A DNA stretch of 64,000 nucleotides. It comes from Gillisia hiemivivida. GTDB taxonomy: Bacteria > Bacteroidota > Bacteroidia > Flavobacteriales > Flavobacteriaceae. The position numbers were made by a program, and so were the translations under genes. The stretch spans positions 1 to 64,000 of the forward strand of contig NZ_VORY01000007.1 in the NCBI RefSeq assembly GCF_007997295.1, read 5' to 3'. Shown piece by piece: positions 8,630 to 17,000 of this stretch; the stretch's first letter is position 1, and each line of letters opens with the position of its first letter. Under the pieces are notes generated by a model. It did not search any database. It was given only the letters and a program-made list of their open reading frames with translations, and was not told where the DNA came from.

Positions 8630-10498
8630 TTAAGCTTCTTTTGCCCCCAATTCAAAATAGCGTTCTGTTTTGTTTTCTATCTCATCCTCAACTTCCTTTA
8701 GTTCTTTAGATTTCTTTGCGATCTCATTTGAATTTGAAATTTCTAAAAACTGCTGCTGGATCTTTTCTTTCTTCTTTTCAAGATTAGCGATCTCCTTTTC
8801 AAGCTTATTGAATTCTTTCTTTTCGTTATAAGTAAGTCCACTTTCTGCTTTTGGTTCAGACTTGGCAGCAACCTCTTTTACGTTGGTGTTTTTGGGTTTT
8901 CCGTTAGACTCCGCAACCTGACTATCCTCATATTCTCGATAATCGGAATAATTTCCTGGGAAATCCTCAACTTCAGCATTTCCTTTAAAAACGAAAAGGT
9001 GATCTACAATTTTATCCATGAAATACCTGTCATGAGAAACCACTACTAAACAACCAGGGAAATCTAACAAGAAATTCTCTAAAACGTTTAGCGTAACAAT
9101 ATCCAGGTCGTTTGTAGGTTCATCCAATATTAAGAAGTTTGGATTCTGAATAAGCACGGTACATAAATACAATCTCTTTCTTTCACCACCACTTAATTTC
9201 TCAACAAAATCATATTGTTTTTTACGATCAAAAAGGAAACGTTCTAAAAGCTGTTGTGCCGAGATCTGTCTTCCTTTTTGAAGAGGAATATAATCTCCAT
9301 ATTCTCGAATCACATCGATCACTTTTTGTCCCGGTTTGGCTTGGATTCCGCCTTGTGTGTAATAACCAAACTTAATGGTTTCTCCAAGAATAACTTTTCC
9401 AGAATCTGGTTTAATAGCTCCGGTTAAAATATTTAAGAAAGTAGATTTTCCGGTTCCATTTTTCCCGATGATTCCAATACGTTCTCCCTTTTGGAAGTTG
9501 TATTCAAATTTATCTAGCAATTGCTTGCCTTCATAACTTTTAGAAATTTTATGGATTTCTACGATCTTGCTTCCCATTCTTTCCATATTGATCTCCAACT
9601 GAACCTGGTGATCTTTTCTTCTTTTGGAAGCACGATCCTTTATCTCATGAAAATCGTCTATTCTAGATTTAGATTTGGTGGTTCTGGCCTTTGGCTGTCT
9701 GCGCATCCAATCCAGTTCCTTTTTAAAAAGCTGTTTTGCTTTATCGGTATTGGTTTGATCCTGTTCTATTCTGGCATCTTTCTTATCTAAGTAATAAGAA
9801 TAATTCCCTTTATAAGTATATAGGATTCCATCTTCTAATTCCACGATTTCATTACACACATTTTCCAGGAAATACCTGTCGTGAGTAACCATGAAGATGG
9901 TAAAATTCTCTTTTTTAAAGAATTCTTCCAGCCATTCTATCATATCCAGATCTAAATGGTTGGTAGGTTCATCCAGAATAATAAAATCTGGTTTGCTTAA
10001 AAGCATCACGGTTAGAGCAAGACGTTTCTTTTGTCCTCCGGAAAGGTCGCCAACTTTTTTATCTAACTGATCCAATTTCATTTTGAAGAGGATCTGGGTA
10101 TATTGAGTTTCAAAATCCCAGGCTTGATGCATTTCCATAAGCTCAAAAGCTTTTTGGTAGGCATCTGCATCATCGGGATTTAATAAAGCTTTTTCATATT
10201 GAGCAATCACTCGCATGATTTCATTATCTGAGGCGAAAATAGTTTCCTCTACCGTTAGATTCGGATCGAGATCTGGCTCCTGAGCAAGGAAAGCCGAAGT
10301 GATACCCTTTCTGTATACAACTCTTCCATCATCTGGAGTTTCTGTGCCGGCAAGTATATGTAATAAGGTGGTTTTTCCACTTCCATTTTTTGCTACAAAA
10401 CCCACTTTTTGTCCTTCATTGATTCCGAAGGAAATATTAGAGAACAGCCCGACTTCCCCAAAAGATTTGGCTATATTTTCAACCGATAAGTAATTCAC
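8630..10498 (-). CDS. ABC-F family ATPase (Uup/EttA-like)
   Basis: Cytoplasmic duplicated ATPase acting on ribosomes or related targets, not a transporter (family knowledge). Two nucleotide-binding domains are seen: the first with AKNGSGKTTLL and LSGGQKKRLAL, the second with GKNGTGKSTFL and LSGGERKRLYL. A linker rich in Arg/Lys separates them, and a C-terminal Lys/Glu-rich coiled coil follows, as in Uup. I start it at the GTG at 10498 (VNYLSVENIAKSFGE, 622 residues). The only longer alternative is a TTG at 10516, which overlaps the promoter box. The downstream heptamer array begins right at the stop codon. Confidence 0.9.
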   Translation of the reverse strand: MNYLSVENIAKSFGEVGLFSNISFGINEGQKVGFVAKNGSGKTTLLHILAGTETPDDGRVVYRKGITSAFLAQEPDLDPNLTVEETIFASDNEIMRVIAQYEKALLNPDDADAYQKAFELMEMHQAWDFETQYTQILFKMKLDQLDKKVGDLSGGQKKRLALTVMLLSKPDFIILDEPTNHLDLDMIEWLEEFFKKENFTIFMVTHDRYFLENVCNEIVELEDGILYTYKGNYSYYLDKKDARIEQDQTNTDKAKQLFKKELDWMRRQPKARTTKSKSRIDDFHEIKDRASKRRKDHQVQLEINMERMGSKIVEIHKISKSYEGKQLLDKFEYNFQKGERIGIIGKNGTGKSTFLNILTGAIKPDSGKVILGETIKFGYYTQGGIQAKPGQKVIDVIREYGDYIPLQKGRQISAQQLLERFLFDRKKQYDFVEKLSGGERKRLYLCTVLIQNPNFLILDEPTNDLDIVTLNVLENFLLDFPGCLVVVSHDRYFMDKIVDHLFVFKGNAEVEDFPGNYSDYREYEDSQVAESNGKPKNTNVKEVAAKSEPKAESGLTYNEKKEFNKLEKEIANLEKKKEKIQQQFLEISNSNEIAKKSKELKEVEDEIENKTERYFELGAKEA

Positions 10499-10513
10499 AG
10501 AATAAATTTTTTG

Positions 10514-10521
10514 CAAAAATA
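10514..10521 (-). promoter_or_regulatory. -7 box of the ABC-F gene
   Basis: The minus strand reads TATTTTTG, followed by CAAAAAA exactly as before the DUF2795 gene. It supports the GTG start at 10498 and a very short leader. No clear -33 TTG is present. Confidence 0.55.
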
Positions 10522-10575
10522 GCTAGAATTTACGGAGTTAAAAGAAGATTAGTTTTATTATTAGCCTACAACCGC

Positions 10576-10583
10576 TATATTTG
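10576..10583 (+). promoter_or_regulatory. -7 box before the polysaccharide export operon
   Basis: TATATTTG on the plus strand, about 100 bases before the wza-like ATG. It is the best TAnnTTTG match in the divergent region. The leader of about 95 bases is unusually long for this window. This is the likely start of the surface polysaccharide transcription unit. Confidence 0.5.
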
Positions 10584-10685
10584 TTTTTCAAGCTTAGCTT
10601 TCATGGCTTATATTTATTGACTGAAGGGCTTGATCTTATACCCAATATCTAGCTATTTTGAATTTATTTACATCGATCTCCGCTT

Positions 10686-11474
10686 ATGAACTATAAATTA
10701 TTGGTATTTATTGGAATTGTTGTTTTAAGTTTCACATCATGTATTTCTACAAAAAAGATCACCTATTTACAGCAGGATGAAACGGCGGTAGATAGTATTA
10801 TTCAAATTCAGCGTCTTCAAAAACCATATAGAATTCAGATAAATGATCTTTTAAGTATTCGGGTAAAAGCACTCGATCAAGAACTAGTTGGAATGTTCAA
10901 TCCTATTAATGATGCAAATGCTGCGGCTACCGGAGAAGAACGATTGTATTATGATGGTTTCTTAGTAGATCCACATGGCAATATTAGAATTCCTTCTTTA
11001 GGGGAAATCAATGTGATGGGCTTTACCGTAGATGAGGTGAGAGAGCGAATAGAAAAAGAATTATTGGATCAGTATTTTAAAAATGAAGCAAATATTTTTG
11101 TAACAGTTAAACTGGCAGGAATACGCTATACTACGCTCGGGGAAATAGGTTCTGGGAGTCAGGTGGTTTATAAGGAACAGGTGACTATTATGGAAGCTGT
11201 CGCAAATGCAGGGGGAATTACTGAATATGGGGATCTAACCAATATTAAAATTATCAGGCAGTACCCGGGAGGAGAAAAAATTCATAGTATAGATCTTACC
11301 TCGATAGCAGCAACTAAAAGTCCTTATTATTATATTCAACCTAATGACCTGATCTTAGTAGATCCATTGCCCCAAAAAGCATTAGGATTTGGAACGACTG
11401 GATTAGCAACTGCCAGGGATATTGTAGGTGTAGTAACTTTACTTACTTCTGTAATCTTAATTTTCACAAGATAA
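10686..11474 (+). CDS. wza: Polysaccharide export lipoprotein, Wza/Poly_export type
   Basis: Outer-membrane export component of 262 residues. The signal peptide MNYKLLVFIGIVVLSFTSC ends in a lipobox, with lipidation predicted at Cys19. The Poly_export domain spans about 45-140 (YRIQINDLLSIRVKA...GFLVDPHGNIRIPSLGEI). An SLBB-like beta-grasp region lies at about 145-215 (MEAVANAGGITEYGDLTNIKI). A short hydrophobic C-terminal helix (about 240-260) matches the pattern of Wza-like proteins that span the outer membrane. It lies 2 bases before the wzc-like gene, so the pair is cotranscribed. It is shorter than E. coli Wza, as usual in Bacteroidota. Confidence 0.92.
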   Translation: MNYKLLVFIGIVVLSFTSCISTKKITYLQQDETAVDSIIQIQRLQKPYRIQINDLLSIRVKALDQELVGMFNPINDANAAATGEERLYYDGFLVDPHGNIRIPSLGEINVMGFTVDEVRERIEKELLDQYFKNEANIFVTVKLAGIRYTTLGEIGSGSQVVYKEQVTIMEAVANAGGITEYGDLTNIKIIRQYPGGEKIHSIDLTSIAATKSPYYYIQPNDLILVDPLPQKALGFGTTGLATARDIVGVVTLLTSVILIFTR

Positions 11475-11476
11475 TT

Positions 11477-13945
11477 ATGGCAAATGAAGATGATCATATT
11501 TCCGATGTAGGTTCCACTTTCGACTTTAAAGGCTTTCTCCTTAAGATCTTAAGTTATTGGCAACTAATTTTGATTTCGGTCGCTATAAGTATGGCGGTGG
11601 CATATTATAATAATGTTCGAAAATTACCGGTATATCAACTGGGTAATTCCATCGCTATAAAAGATGATCAGAATCCATTTTTTACTACAAATACGAGTCT
11701 TACTTTCAACTGGGGCGGAGTTTCAGACAAGGTAAGTACCGCTACCACAATATTAAAATCACGTACTCATAATGAAGAGGTTGTGGAGAAACTTCAATAC
11801 TATATTCAGTATTTAAAGGAGGGCGAATATCAAAGAGTAGACGCCTATGGTAGTACTCCATTTGTAATTGCAGTAGATACAACCCGGTTTCAGGCTGTAA
11901 ATTTACCTATTACAATTAGCTTCAAATCTGAAGACACTTTCAATATAAAAGCCAATATTCCAGCTTCAATTTCTACACAAAATTACGGGACAAAAGAAAA
12001 GGGCTCTTTGAGTCTGAATTCTCAGGATTTTAGTAGAGATTTTAAGGTTGGGGAACCCATTCAACTTCCTTTTTTTAGTGGTGTAGTAAATAGGAGTAAT
12101 CAAGCGCTACAAATTGGGACTCCTTTTTATATCAGCTTTATGAATTTTGATTCTGCTGTAGGCCAATATAGAGGAGTGGGTATTGGAGCCGATAATATGA
12201 ATGGTTCTATGCTAAATTTATCCATGTCTGGAGGTAATAAAGCAAGAATCGTAGAGTATTTGAATGGTACGGTTGGGGTACTGAGTGACAATATGCTGGA
12301 GCGAAAGAATTTATTTGCTACTAAAACTATAAGATTCATTGATAGCAGTTTGGCGGTGAAATCAAGGGAATTAAAAGATGTCGAAGATGAATTAAATGAC
12401 TTTAGAAATGAGAATGCCATTTTAGATATTTCTGCGGAAAGCTCTGAGATCTCAAGTAAACTTGCGGGCTTCGATGTTAGAAAAGAAGATATCCGCAGGC
12501 AGCTAGCTTATTTTAGTACTTTGGAAAGTTATCTGCAGACTAAAACAGATTATAGTAATGTTCCTGCCCCTTCTGTGGCTGGTATTAACGAGGGAAGTAT
12601 CACCTCAGGAGTTGGTAAGATCCTGGAATTATCTCAAGAGCGAAGTAAATATCAATATTCTTTAAAAGAAAACTCCCCTGTTTTTGCAGATATTGATAGA
12701 CAGATCAATTCGATTAAGACCGTGTTATTAGAGAATATCAGTTCTTCTACTGGATTGTTACAAGGGGAACAAAGATCTATAAATGCACAGATAGCACAAT
12801 CTGAAGCAGCCATCAAAAAATTACCTCAAGAGGAGCAAGATCTACTTAAGATCCAAAGAAAGTATAGCATTAGTGAAAAAACTTATAATCTCTTCTTAGA
12901 GAAACGCAGCGAGGCAAGTCTTATTAAAGCGGCAAATGTGAGTGATGTCATGATCATAGATGGTGCAAAAGATACAGGAGGAGGACAGATAGGTCCAAAT
13001 ACACAATTGAATTATGTCATGGCTTTATTGGTGGGAGCTGTTATTCCATTGGTTTTTGTGTTTCTCATTGTTTTCCTAAATACTAATGTTCTAAATGCCC
13101 AGGAAGTTTCGAGATTATCCCCAATTCCTATTTTGGGTTTAATAGGGAAGAATAAAGTGGAATCTAATTTGGTAGTTTTTGAAAAACCTAAATCTGCGAT
13201 TTCTGAAGGCTTTAGGGGGATTCGAAGTAGTCTGCAGTTCATGTATAAAAAACTAAGCCTTACTGGTTCCAAAACCGTGATGATCACCTCTTCCGTTTCC
13301 GGAGAGGGAAAGACCTTTTGTGCTATGAACTTGGCTACGGTTTTTGCTTTAAGCGAAAAGAAAACCGTTTTATTGGGACTGGATTTACGGAAGCCTAAAA
13401 TCTTTGATGATTTTGAGCTGGATAATGATATTGGAGTGGTTAATTATATAATTGGGAATAACACTTTAGATGAAATAATTCAGCCAAGTAAGATTCCGTT
13501 TTTGGATGTGATTACTGCAGGGCCGATTCCTCCCAATCCTTCTGAATTATTGATGGGTGATCAAATGGAGGTGATGATGGCTGAGCTTAAGGAAAAATAT
13601 GATTATATAATAATGGATACCCCTCCAATTGGGATCGTTGCTGATGCTATGAACTTGGTGAAGTATGCAGATGCGACTTTATTCTTGATAAGACAGGATT
13701 ATACCAAAAGAGGAATGTTAGAGTCTATTAATGAGAAATATTCCAAGGGCGAAGTAAAGAACATAAGCTTCGTATTGAACTACTTCCAACATCGTGCAAA
13801 ATATGGTTATGGCTATGGTTACGGCTATGGTTATGGCTACGGCTATGGTTATTCGTATAATAAATACAATGCCTATGGGGAAGGGCCAAACAAAATTGCT
13901 CAGCTTAAAAAAGTATGGAGGAAGGCGATGCGCAACTTTGAGTAA
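11477..13945 (+). CDS. wzc: Wzc-like polysaccharide co-polymerase / tyrosine autokinase
   Basis: Inner-membrane chain-length regulator and BY-kinase of 822 residues. TM1 is at about 27-44 and a long periplasmic Wzz-like coiled-coil region follows. TM2 is at about 512-532. The cytoplasmic kinase domain has Walker A SSVSGEGKT (about 604-612), Walker A' LLGLDLRKPK and Walker B YIIMDTPPIG. The tail holds (YG)8 followed by YSYNKYNAY, a clear tyrosine cluster for autophosphorylation, encoded by a slippage-prone run of tatggt/tacggc codon pairs (about 13801-13855). The repeat-rich intergenic stretch begins right at the TAA stop. Confidence 0.95.
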   Translation: MANEDDHISDVGSTFDFKGFLLKILSYWQLILISVAISMAVAYYNNVRKLPVYQLGNSIAIKDDQNPFFTTNTSLTFNWGGVSDKVSTATTILKSRTHNEEVVEKLQYYIQYLKEGEYQRVDAYGSTPFVIAVDTTRFQAVNLPITISFKSEDTFNIKANIPASISTQNYGTKEKGSLSLNSQDFSRDFKVGEPIQLPFFSGVVNRSNQALQIGTPFYISFMNFDSAVGQYRGVGIGADNMNGSMLNLSMSGGNKARIVEYLNGTVGVLSDNMLERKNLFATKTIRFIDSSLAVKSRELKDVEDELNDFRNENAILDISAESSEISSKLAGFDVRKEDIRRQLAYFSTLESYLQTKTDYSNVPAPSVAGINEGSITSGVGKILELSQERSKYQYSLKENSPVFADIDRQINSIKTVLLENISSSTGLLQGEQRSINAQIAQSEAAIKKLPQEEQDLLKIQRKYSISEKTYNLFLEKRSEASLIKAANVSDVMIIDGAKDTGGGQIGPNTQLNYVMALLVGAVIPLVFVFLIVFLNTNVLNAQEVSRLSPIPILGLIGKNKVESNLVVFEKPKSAISEGFRGIRSSLQFMYKKLSLTGSKTVMITSSVSGEGKTFCAMNLATVFALSEKKTVLLGLDLRKPKIFDDFELDNDIGVVNYIIGNNTLDEIIQPSKIPFLDVITAGPIPPNPSELLMGDQMEVMMAELKEKYDYIIMDTPPIGIVADAMNLVKYADATLFLIRQDYTKRGMLESINEKYSKGEVKNISFVLNYFQHRAKYGYGYGYGYGYGYGYGYSYNKYNAYGEGPNKIAQLKKVWRKAMRNFE

Positions 13946-14094
13946 GTGAATGAGTGAAAGAGTGAAAGAGTGAAGAGTTTTTAGTGAGGAGTGATGGCTT
14001 CATAAATGAAAAACAGATTGTATTTTGAATTTTTTTACTCCTCATTCCTCACCCTTCACCAACGAATGAAATGAGTGAAGGGTGAAGAGGAAGA
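13946..14094. repeat. GTGAAAGA tandem repeats and hairpin before the four-helix gene
   Basis: Immediately after the wzc stop codon come GTGAATGA, two GTGAAAGA and GTGAAGA units, then gtgaggagtgatgg. Near 14050-14094 cctcacccttcac and gtgaagggtgaagagg form an inverted repeat with a loop of about 18 bases. Related sequence in the opposite orientation follows the next gene at 14480-14541. Confidence 0.75.
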
Positions 14095-14116
14095 GTTTAA
14101 TTTAATAAAGATTATT

Positions 14117-14470
14117 ATGAATCATAAGGATTTGGATGTTTGGAAGAAAGGAATGGATTTGGTTGAGGAAGTATATAAACTTACCGCGAATTTCCCTTCA
14201 AATGAGATGTATGGTTTATCTAACCAGTTAAGAAGAGCTGCCGTATCAATTCCATCCAATATAGCAGAAGGTTCTTCACGAAAAGGAGATAAGGAATTGC
14301 TTTACTTTATAAATGTGGCGATCGGTTCCATTGCCGAAATTGAAACCCAAATGCTTATTGCAGCTAGATTGAAGTATGTAGATGAACACAACGAAATTTT
14401 TGATAAAATAACCGAAGTTCGAAAATTGTTACTCGGTTTTAGAAATTATATAAATAAAAAAGGAGTTTGA
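14117..14470 (+). CDS. Four-helix-bundle protein (S23 / 23S rRNA IVS-encoded family)
   Basis: A 117-residue protein beginning MNHKDLDVWKKGMDLVEEVY. It has the family signature LRRAAVSIPSNIAEG (about 37-51) and helices with LLYFINVAIGSIAEIETQ. This fold is shared by proteins encoded in 23S rRNA intervening sequences and by Avd of diversity-generating retroelements. No reverse transcriptase or rRNA is nearby, so neither role is indicated. The ATG at 14117 gives the standard length; an upstream ATG at 14075 would add only repeat-derived residues. Inverted repeats flank the gene, suggesting insertion between wzc and wzm as a cassette. Confidence 0.9.
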   Translation: MNHKDLDVWKKGMDLVEEVYKLTANFPSNEMYGLSNQLRRAAVSIPSNIAEGSSRKGDKELLYFINVAIGSIAEIETQMLIAARLKYVDEHNEIFDKITEVRKLLLGFRNYINKKGV

Positions 14471-14479
14471 ATTATGAGC

Positions 14480-14541
14480 TTATTTTTTCCTCTTCACTCT
14501 TCACCCTTGACTAAAAACTCCTCACTCCTCACTCTTCACTA
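14480..14541. repeat. Inverted counterpart of the repeats at 13946-14094
   Basis: Reads cctcttcactcttcaccctt, then ctaaaaactcctcactcc and actcttcact. Its reverse complement matches the gagtttttagt, gtgaagag and gtgaagggtgaagagg blocks on the other side of the four-helix gene. Confidence 0.7.
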
Positions 14542-14543
14542 AT

Positions 14544-15404
14544 ATGAAAGGAACGAGCGACGACTGGCTTTACGAAATAAGTCCTAAACGAAAACTGATC
14601 GATCTCAACTTTCAGGAAATCTGGCGTTATAGGGATCTTTTGATCCTTTTTGTGAAACGGAATATTGTTACCGTTTACAAACAAACAATACTAGGCCCTC
14701 TTTGGTATTTCATTCAACCTGTGTTTACGGCGATAACATTTACCTTGGTATTTAATAATATTGCGAACATTCCAACGGGTGATGTGCCTCCATTTTTATT
14801 TAATCTCACCGGAATCACAGCTTGGAACTATTTTAGTCAGTGTTTAACAGGAACCTCAGATACTTTCCGGGCTAATGCAGGTATTTTTGGAAAGGTCTAT
14901 TTTCCGAGAGTAATTATGCCACTTTCTAATGTCATTACCAACTTATTCAAATTTGGAATCCAACTATTGGTGTTAGTAGTCTCTTATATCTACGTAGTCT
15001 GGAGCGGAGTGGAAATAAGTCCGAATTTCAATCTTTTGTTGCTTCCTGTTTATATTTTAATGATGGCTATGCTTGGATTAGGCTTGGGAATGATAATCTC
15101 AGCCTTTACAACAAAGTATAGAGATCTTACTGTTTTAGTAGGTTTTGCAACTTCATTATTGGTATACCTTTCAGCAGTTCCTTATCCTTTGAGTGAGGTG
15201 GAAAACAAAATGCCAGATTATGTCTGGATTGTTCAATATAACCCTCTCACACAAATAATTGAAGGTTTTAGATATATGATCTTAGATTCCGGAACTTTTA
15301 CCTGGTTCGGATTTACATATACTCTTGTGATCTCAATATTCCTATTTTTATTCGGACTGGTAGTATTTAACCGTACAGAAAAGAATTTTATAGATACGGT
15401 TTAG
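14544..15404 (+). CDS. wzm: ABC-2 polysaccharide export permease (Wzm-like)
   Basis: Inner-membrane permease of 286 residues for an ABC-dependent capsule or O-antigen exporter. After a cytoplasmic N-terminus (ISPKRKLIDLNFQEIWRYRDL) there are about six hydrophobic spans. LFVKRNIVTVYKQTILGPLWYFIQP is the conserved amphipathic element before TM1. The partner ATPase is not next to it; the only Wzt-like gene is at 33490-34767. It probably depends on the same transcript as wza and wzc, with the four-helix gene in between. Octamer repeats (GTGAATGA) start right at its stop codon. Confidence 0.92.
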   Translation: MKGTSDDWLYEISPKRKLIDLNFQEIWRYRDLLILFVKRNIVTVYKQTILGPLWYFIQPVFTAITFTLVFNNIANIPTGDVPPFLFNLTGITAWNYFSQCLTGTSDTFRANAGIFGKVYFPRVIMPLSNVITNLFKFGIQLLVLVVSYIYVVWSGVEISPNFNLLLLPVYILMMAMLGLGLGMIISAFTTKYRDLTVLVGFATSLLVYLSAVPYPLSEVENKMPDYVWIVQYNPLTQIIEGFRYMILDSGTFTWFGFTYTLVISIFLFLFGLVVFNRTEKNFIDTV

Positions 15405-15518
15405 AGTGAATGAGTGAATGAGTGAAAGAGTGAAAGCGTAAAAGAGTGAAAGAGTGAAGAAGGAGTTGTGTTACTCGTCACCCTGTCCCGAGTTGTCGGG
15501 ATATTTCAGGGTCTGGAT
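15405..15518. repeat. GTGAAAGA octamer array plus hairpin repeat
   Basis: Directly after the wzm TAG are about seven octamers of the type AGTGAATG/AGTGAAAG (15405-15462). At 15478-15515 a second copy of the gtcaccctgtcccga...cgggatatttcagggtct hairpin seen at 7870-7915 follows. Confidence 0.75.
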
Positions 15519-15950
15519 TTATTTATAGCATTGGGATATTATGAAACAATTCCAATGGCGATCGTAACATAGTAACAGTATTTAGCATTTTACGGCACTC
15601 CAGTTTAGTTCCGGAAAATTGCCTGACGAAAGTGTTATTATTAATTTAGGTTGACATCGTCAAATTGCATTAAGGGTAAATAAAGAGTTTACAGTTTTTT
15701 TTTTTAAACAATTGAGTTTTCTGAACTTCCAAAAAAGCCCAATATTTTTTGTTTTATATCTATTACAAGAAATTGAACAGGTATGGCATTGCATAATTTG
15801 AAGTCAAACTGAGCTTGTCGAAGTTTTATAATCTAGTTTAAATTTACATTTTTGGAGGAGGTAATTTCTGTATCTTTTTTAAGCTTGCTTATTTTTTATA
15901 AAACTGAAAAGAATTGCACAGCTAACGAAAAGTCTTTGCTGAATTCCATA
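15519..15950. other. Gene-free AT-rich stretch
   Basis: No coding frame with recognisable features was found on either strand. It contains one aagtcaaactgagcttgtcg repeat fragment (about 15801-15830), related to unit B of the array at 1-1041, and a T-rich tract at about 15690. I see nothing else that can be supported. Confidence 0.5.
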
Positions 15951-15953
15951 TTG

Positions 15954-15974
15954 TACCAATTTTTGGTATATTTG
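15954..15974 (+). promoter_or_regulatory. Promoter -7 box overlapped by a palindrome, before parD
   Basis: TATATTTG (15967-15974) lies 16 bases before the parD ATG. The perfect palindrome TACCAA-TTT-TTGGTA (15954-15968) overlaps its first two bases. Toxin-antitoxin promoters are commonly repressed by their ribbon-helix-helix antitoxin at such palindromes, so this is the likely operator. Confidence 0.6.
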
Positions 15975-15990
15975 AATAAACATTTTTAAA

Positions 15991-16242
15991 ATGAGTAAAA
16001 ACACATCGGTTTCACTTGGAGATTATTTTGATCAATTTGTTCATAGCAGAATAAATGAAGGTAGATTTAAAAATGTTAGTGAAGTTATACGCGCAGGCTT
16101 AAGGCTTTTGGAGGAAGAGGAAAGTAAAGTTATTGTCCTAAGAAACGCAATTCAAGAAGGGATTGATAGCGGAATTGCAAACGACTTTGAACCAAAAGGG
16201 CATCTTGAATCCCTGAAAGCAAACAAAAACGCTAATGGCTAA
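15991..16242 (+). CDS. parD: ParD-family antitoxin
   Basis: An 83-residue protein beginning MSKNTSVSLGDYFDQFV, with an N-terminal ribbon-helix-helix (about 1-45, including FKNVSEVIRAGLRLLEEEE). The flexible C-terminus in this family wraps the ParE toxin. It would bind DNA at the palindrome upstream and neutralise ParE. The stop codon overlaps an ATG for the expected toxin gene (ATGGCTAA, 16235-16242), the usual parDE arrangement, but that toxin frame closes after nine codons. The antitoxin is therefore orphaned here. Confidence 0.88.
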   Translation: MSKNTSVSLGDYFDQFVHSRINEGRFKNVSEVIRAGLRLLEEEESKVIVLRNAIQEGIDSGIANDFEPKGHLESLKANKNANG

Positions 16243-16264
16243 ATTTCCCTCATTGAGGGTTTAA
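16235..16264 (+). pseudogene. parE: Remnant start of a parE toxin gene
   Basis: The ATG at 16235 overlaps the parD stop and reads MAKFPSLRV then stop. M-A-K-F is a common ParE opening. From about 16247 the sequence changes abruptly into a GC-rich inverted repeat (ccctcattgaggg), so the toxin body is lost. The interpretation rests on gene order and overlap rather than on remaining toxin sequence. Confidence 0.5.
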
Positions 16265-16405
16265 CCCGCCTGACCGGCTGGGCAGGTTCCTCGAGGCCTG
16301 CCCGAAAAGAATTTCATTCAGGCGGGCTTGCCTCGAACTTTTAAAAGGATTTTCCTCCCGAACCATCGGGACATACCTCGTGAGCTTGCCCCGAGGTTCT
16401 TGATT
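16247..16405. repeat. GC-rich palindromic intergenic repeat
   Basis: A local GC peak in an AT-rich region. It contains several inverted pairs: ccctca/tgaggg, cccgcctg/caggcggg, cctgccc/gggcagg, cccga/tcggg and cctcg/cgagg. Pieces resemble other repeats in the window (cccgaaccatcggga also at about 7889). The minus-strand open frame covering it (16250-16456) is a translation of the palindromes and is rejected. Confidence 0.7.
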
Positions 16406-16544
16406 AATTTTGCCAAATGAAAAGTTACAAAGATCTAAATATTTAAAATTTAGCATTTACATATGCGGTGGAAGTTCATAAAATTTCTCTGAAACAACCT
16501 AAATTTGAGCTTTATTAACCTCTTTTTAATGATTGCGTCACTCT

Positions 16545-16605
16545 GAGACCCGTGATAAAAAAATTATTTAGCGTAGGAAATTGACGGATGATGATTCCGA
16601 GCACA
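16545..16605. repeat. 61-base dispersed repeat, copy 2
   Basis: Second copy of the element at 1050-1110, same orientation, with about 8 differences in 61. It is not beside a terminator hairpin here. Confidence 0.7.
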
Positions 16606-16640
16606 TTTATCTTTTTTAGAACTTCTTTTTTGCAAGTGTA

Positions 16641-16787
16641 GTGCTTCCACGGCGTAAAATTTTTGAAGCCTTGGAGAAAATTTAGCCGTGGAAGTACGGT
16701 TCTAATTATGCGTTAGCATAAGTAGAAACACCTACAAAAAAGTGTCCTTTTTTTGGTTCGTTTTTTTGGACAGGCAAAAAAATGAAC
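16641..16787. other. Cluster of three strong inverted repeats, possible structured RNA or decayed element
   Basis: Three hairpins in succession. At 16641-16697, cttccacggc pairs with gccgtggaag, extended outward by three base pairs and inward by AAAATTT. At 16700-16727, TTCTA-a-TTATGC pairs with GCATAA-g-TAGAA around a 4-base loop. At 16756-16787, GTTC-g-TTTTTTTG pairs with CAAAAAAA-t-GAAC around gacagg. The surrounding 16410-17000 has no credible gene on either strand. What it does is unknown; candidates are a small RNA, a mobile-element end or a decayed element. Confidence 0.6.
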
Positions 16788-17000
16788 AATCATAAAAATT
16801 AAATAAATCTTTATCGACTAAAAGGAGTGTTTACCAAATTCTTAAAATAACATCAATGGTAACTTGTTTTAGGGTCTAAAACCCACATAATTGAGATGCT
16901 GAAACTCACCAAGCAAAGGGAAGGCAAGACAGAAAATTATATTCTTTTATTCAGTACGTGGAAAACAATTGGAAAAACTAATCCAATCCAGAACCAATAT

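Noticed and set aside
14117-14470. Avd gene of a diversity-generating retroelement
   Set aside because: The fold fits, but no reverse transcriptase, template repeat or variable gene is nearby; the S23-like family is the better call.
16250-16456. Minus-strand open frame of 68 codons
   Set aside because: It covers the GC-rich palindromic repeat and has no protein features.
16700-16727. Integron attC site
   Set aside because: It is an inverted repeat but lacks a convincing GTTRRRY/RYYYAAC pair, and no integrase is present.
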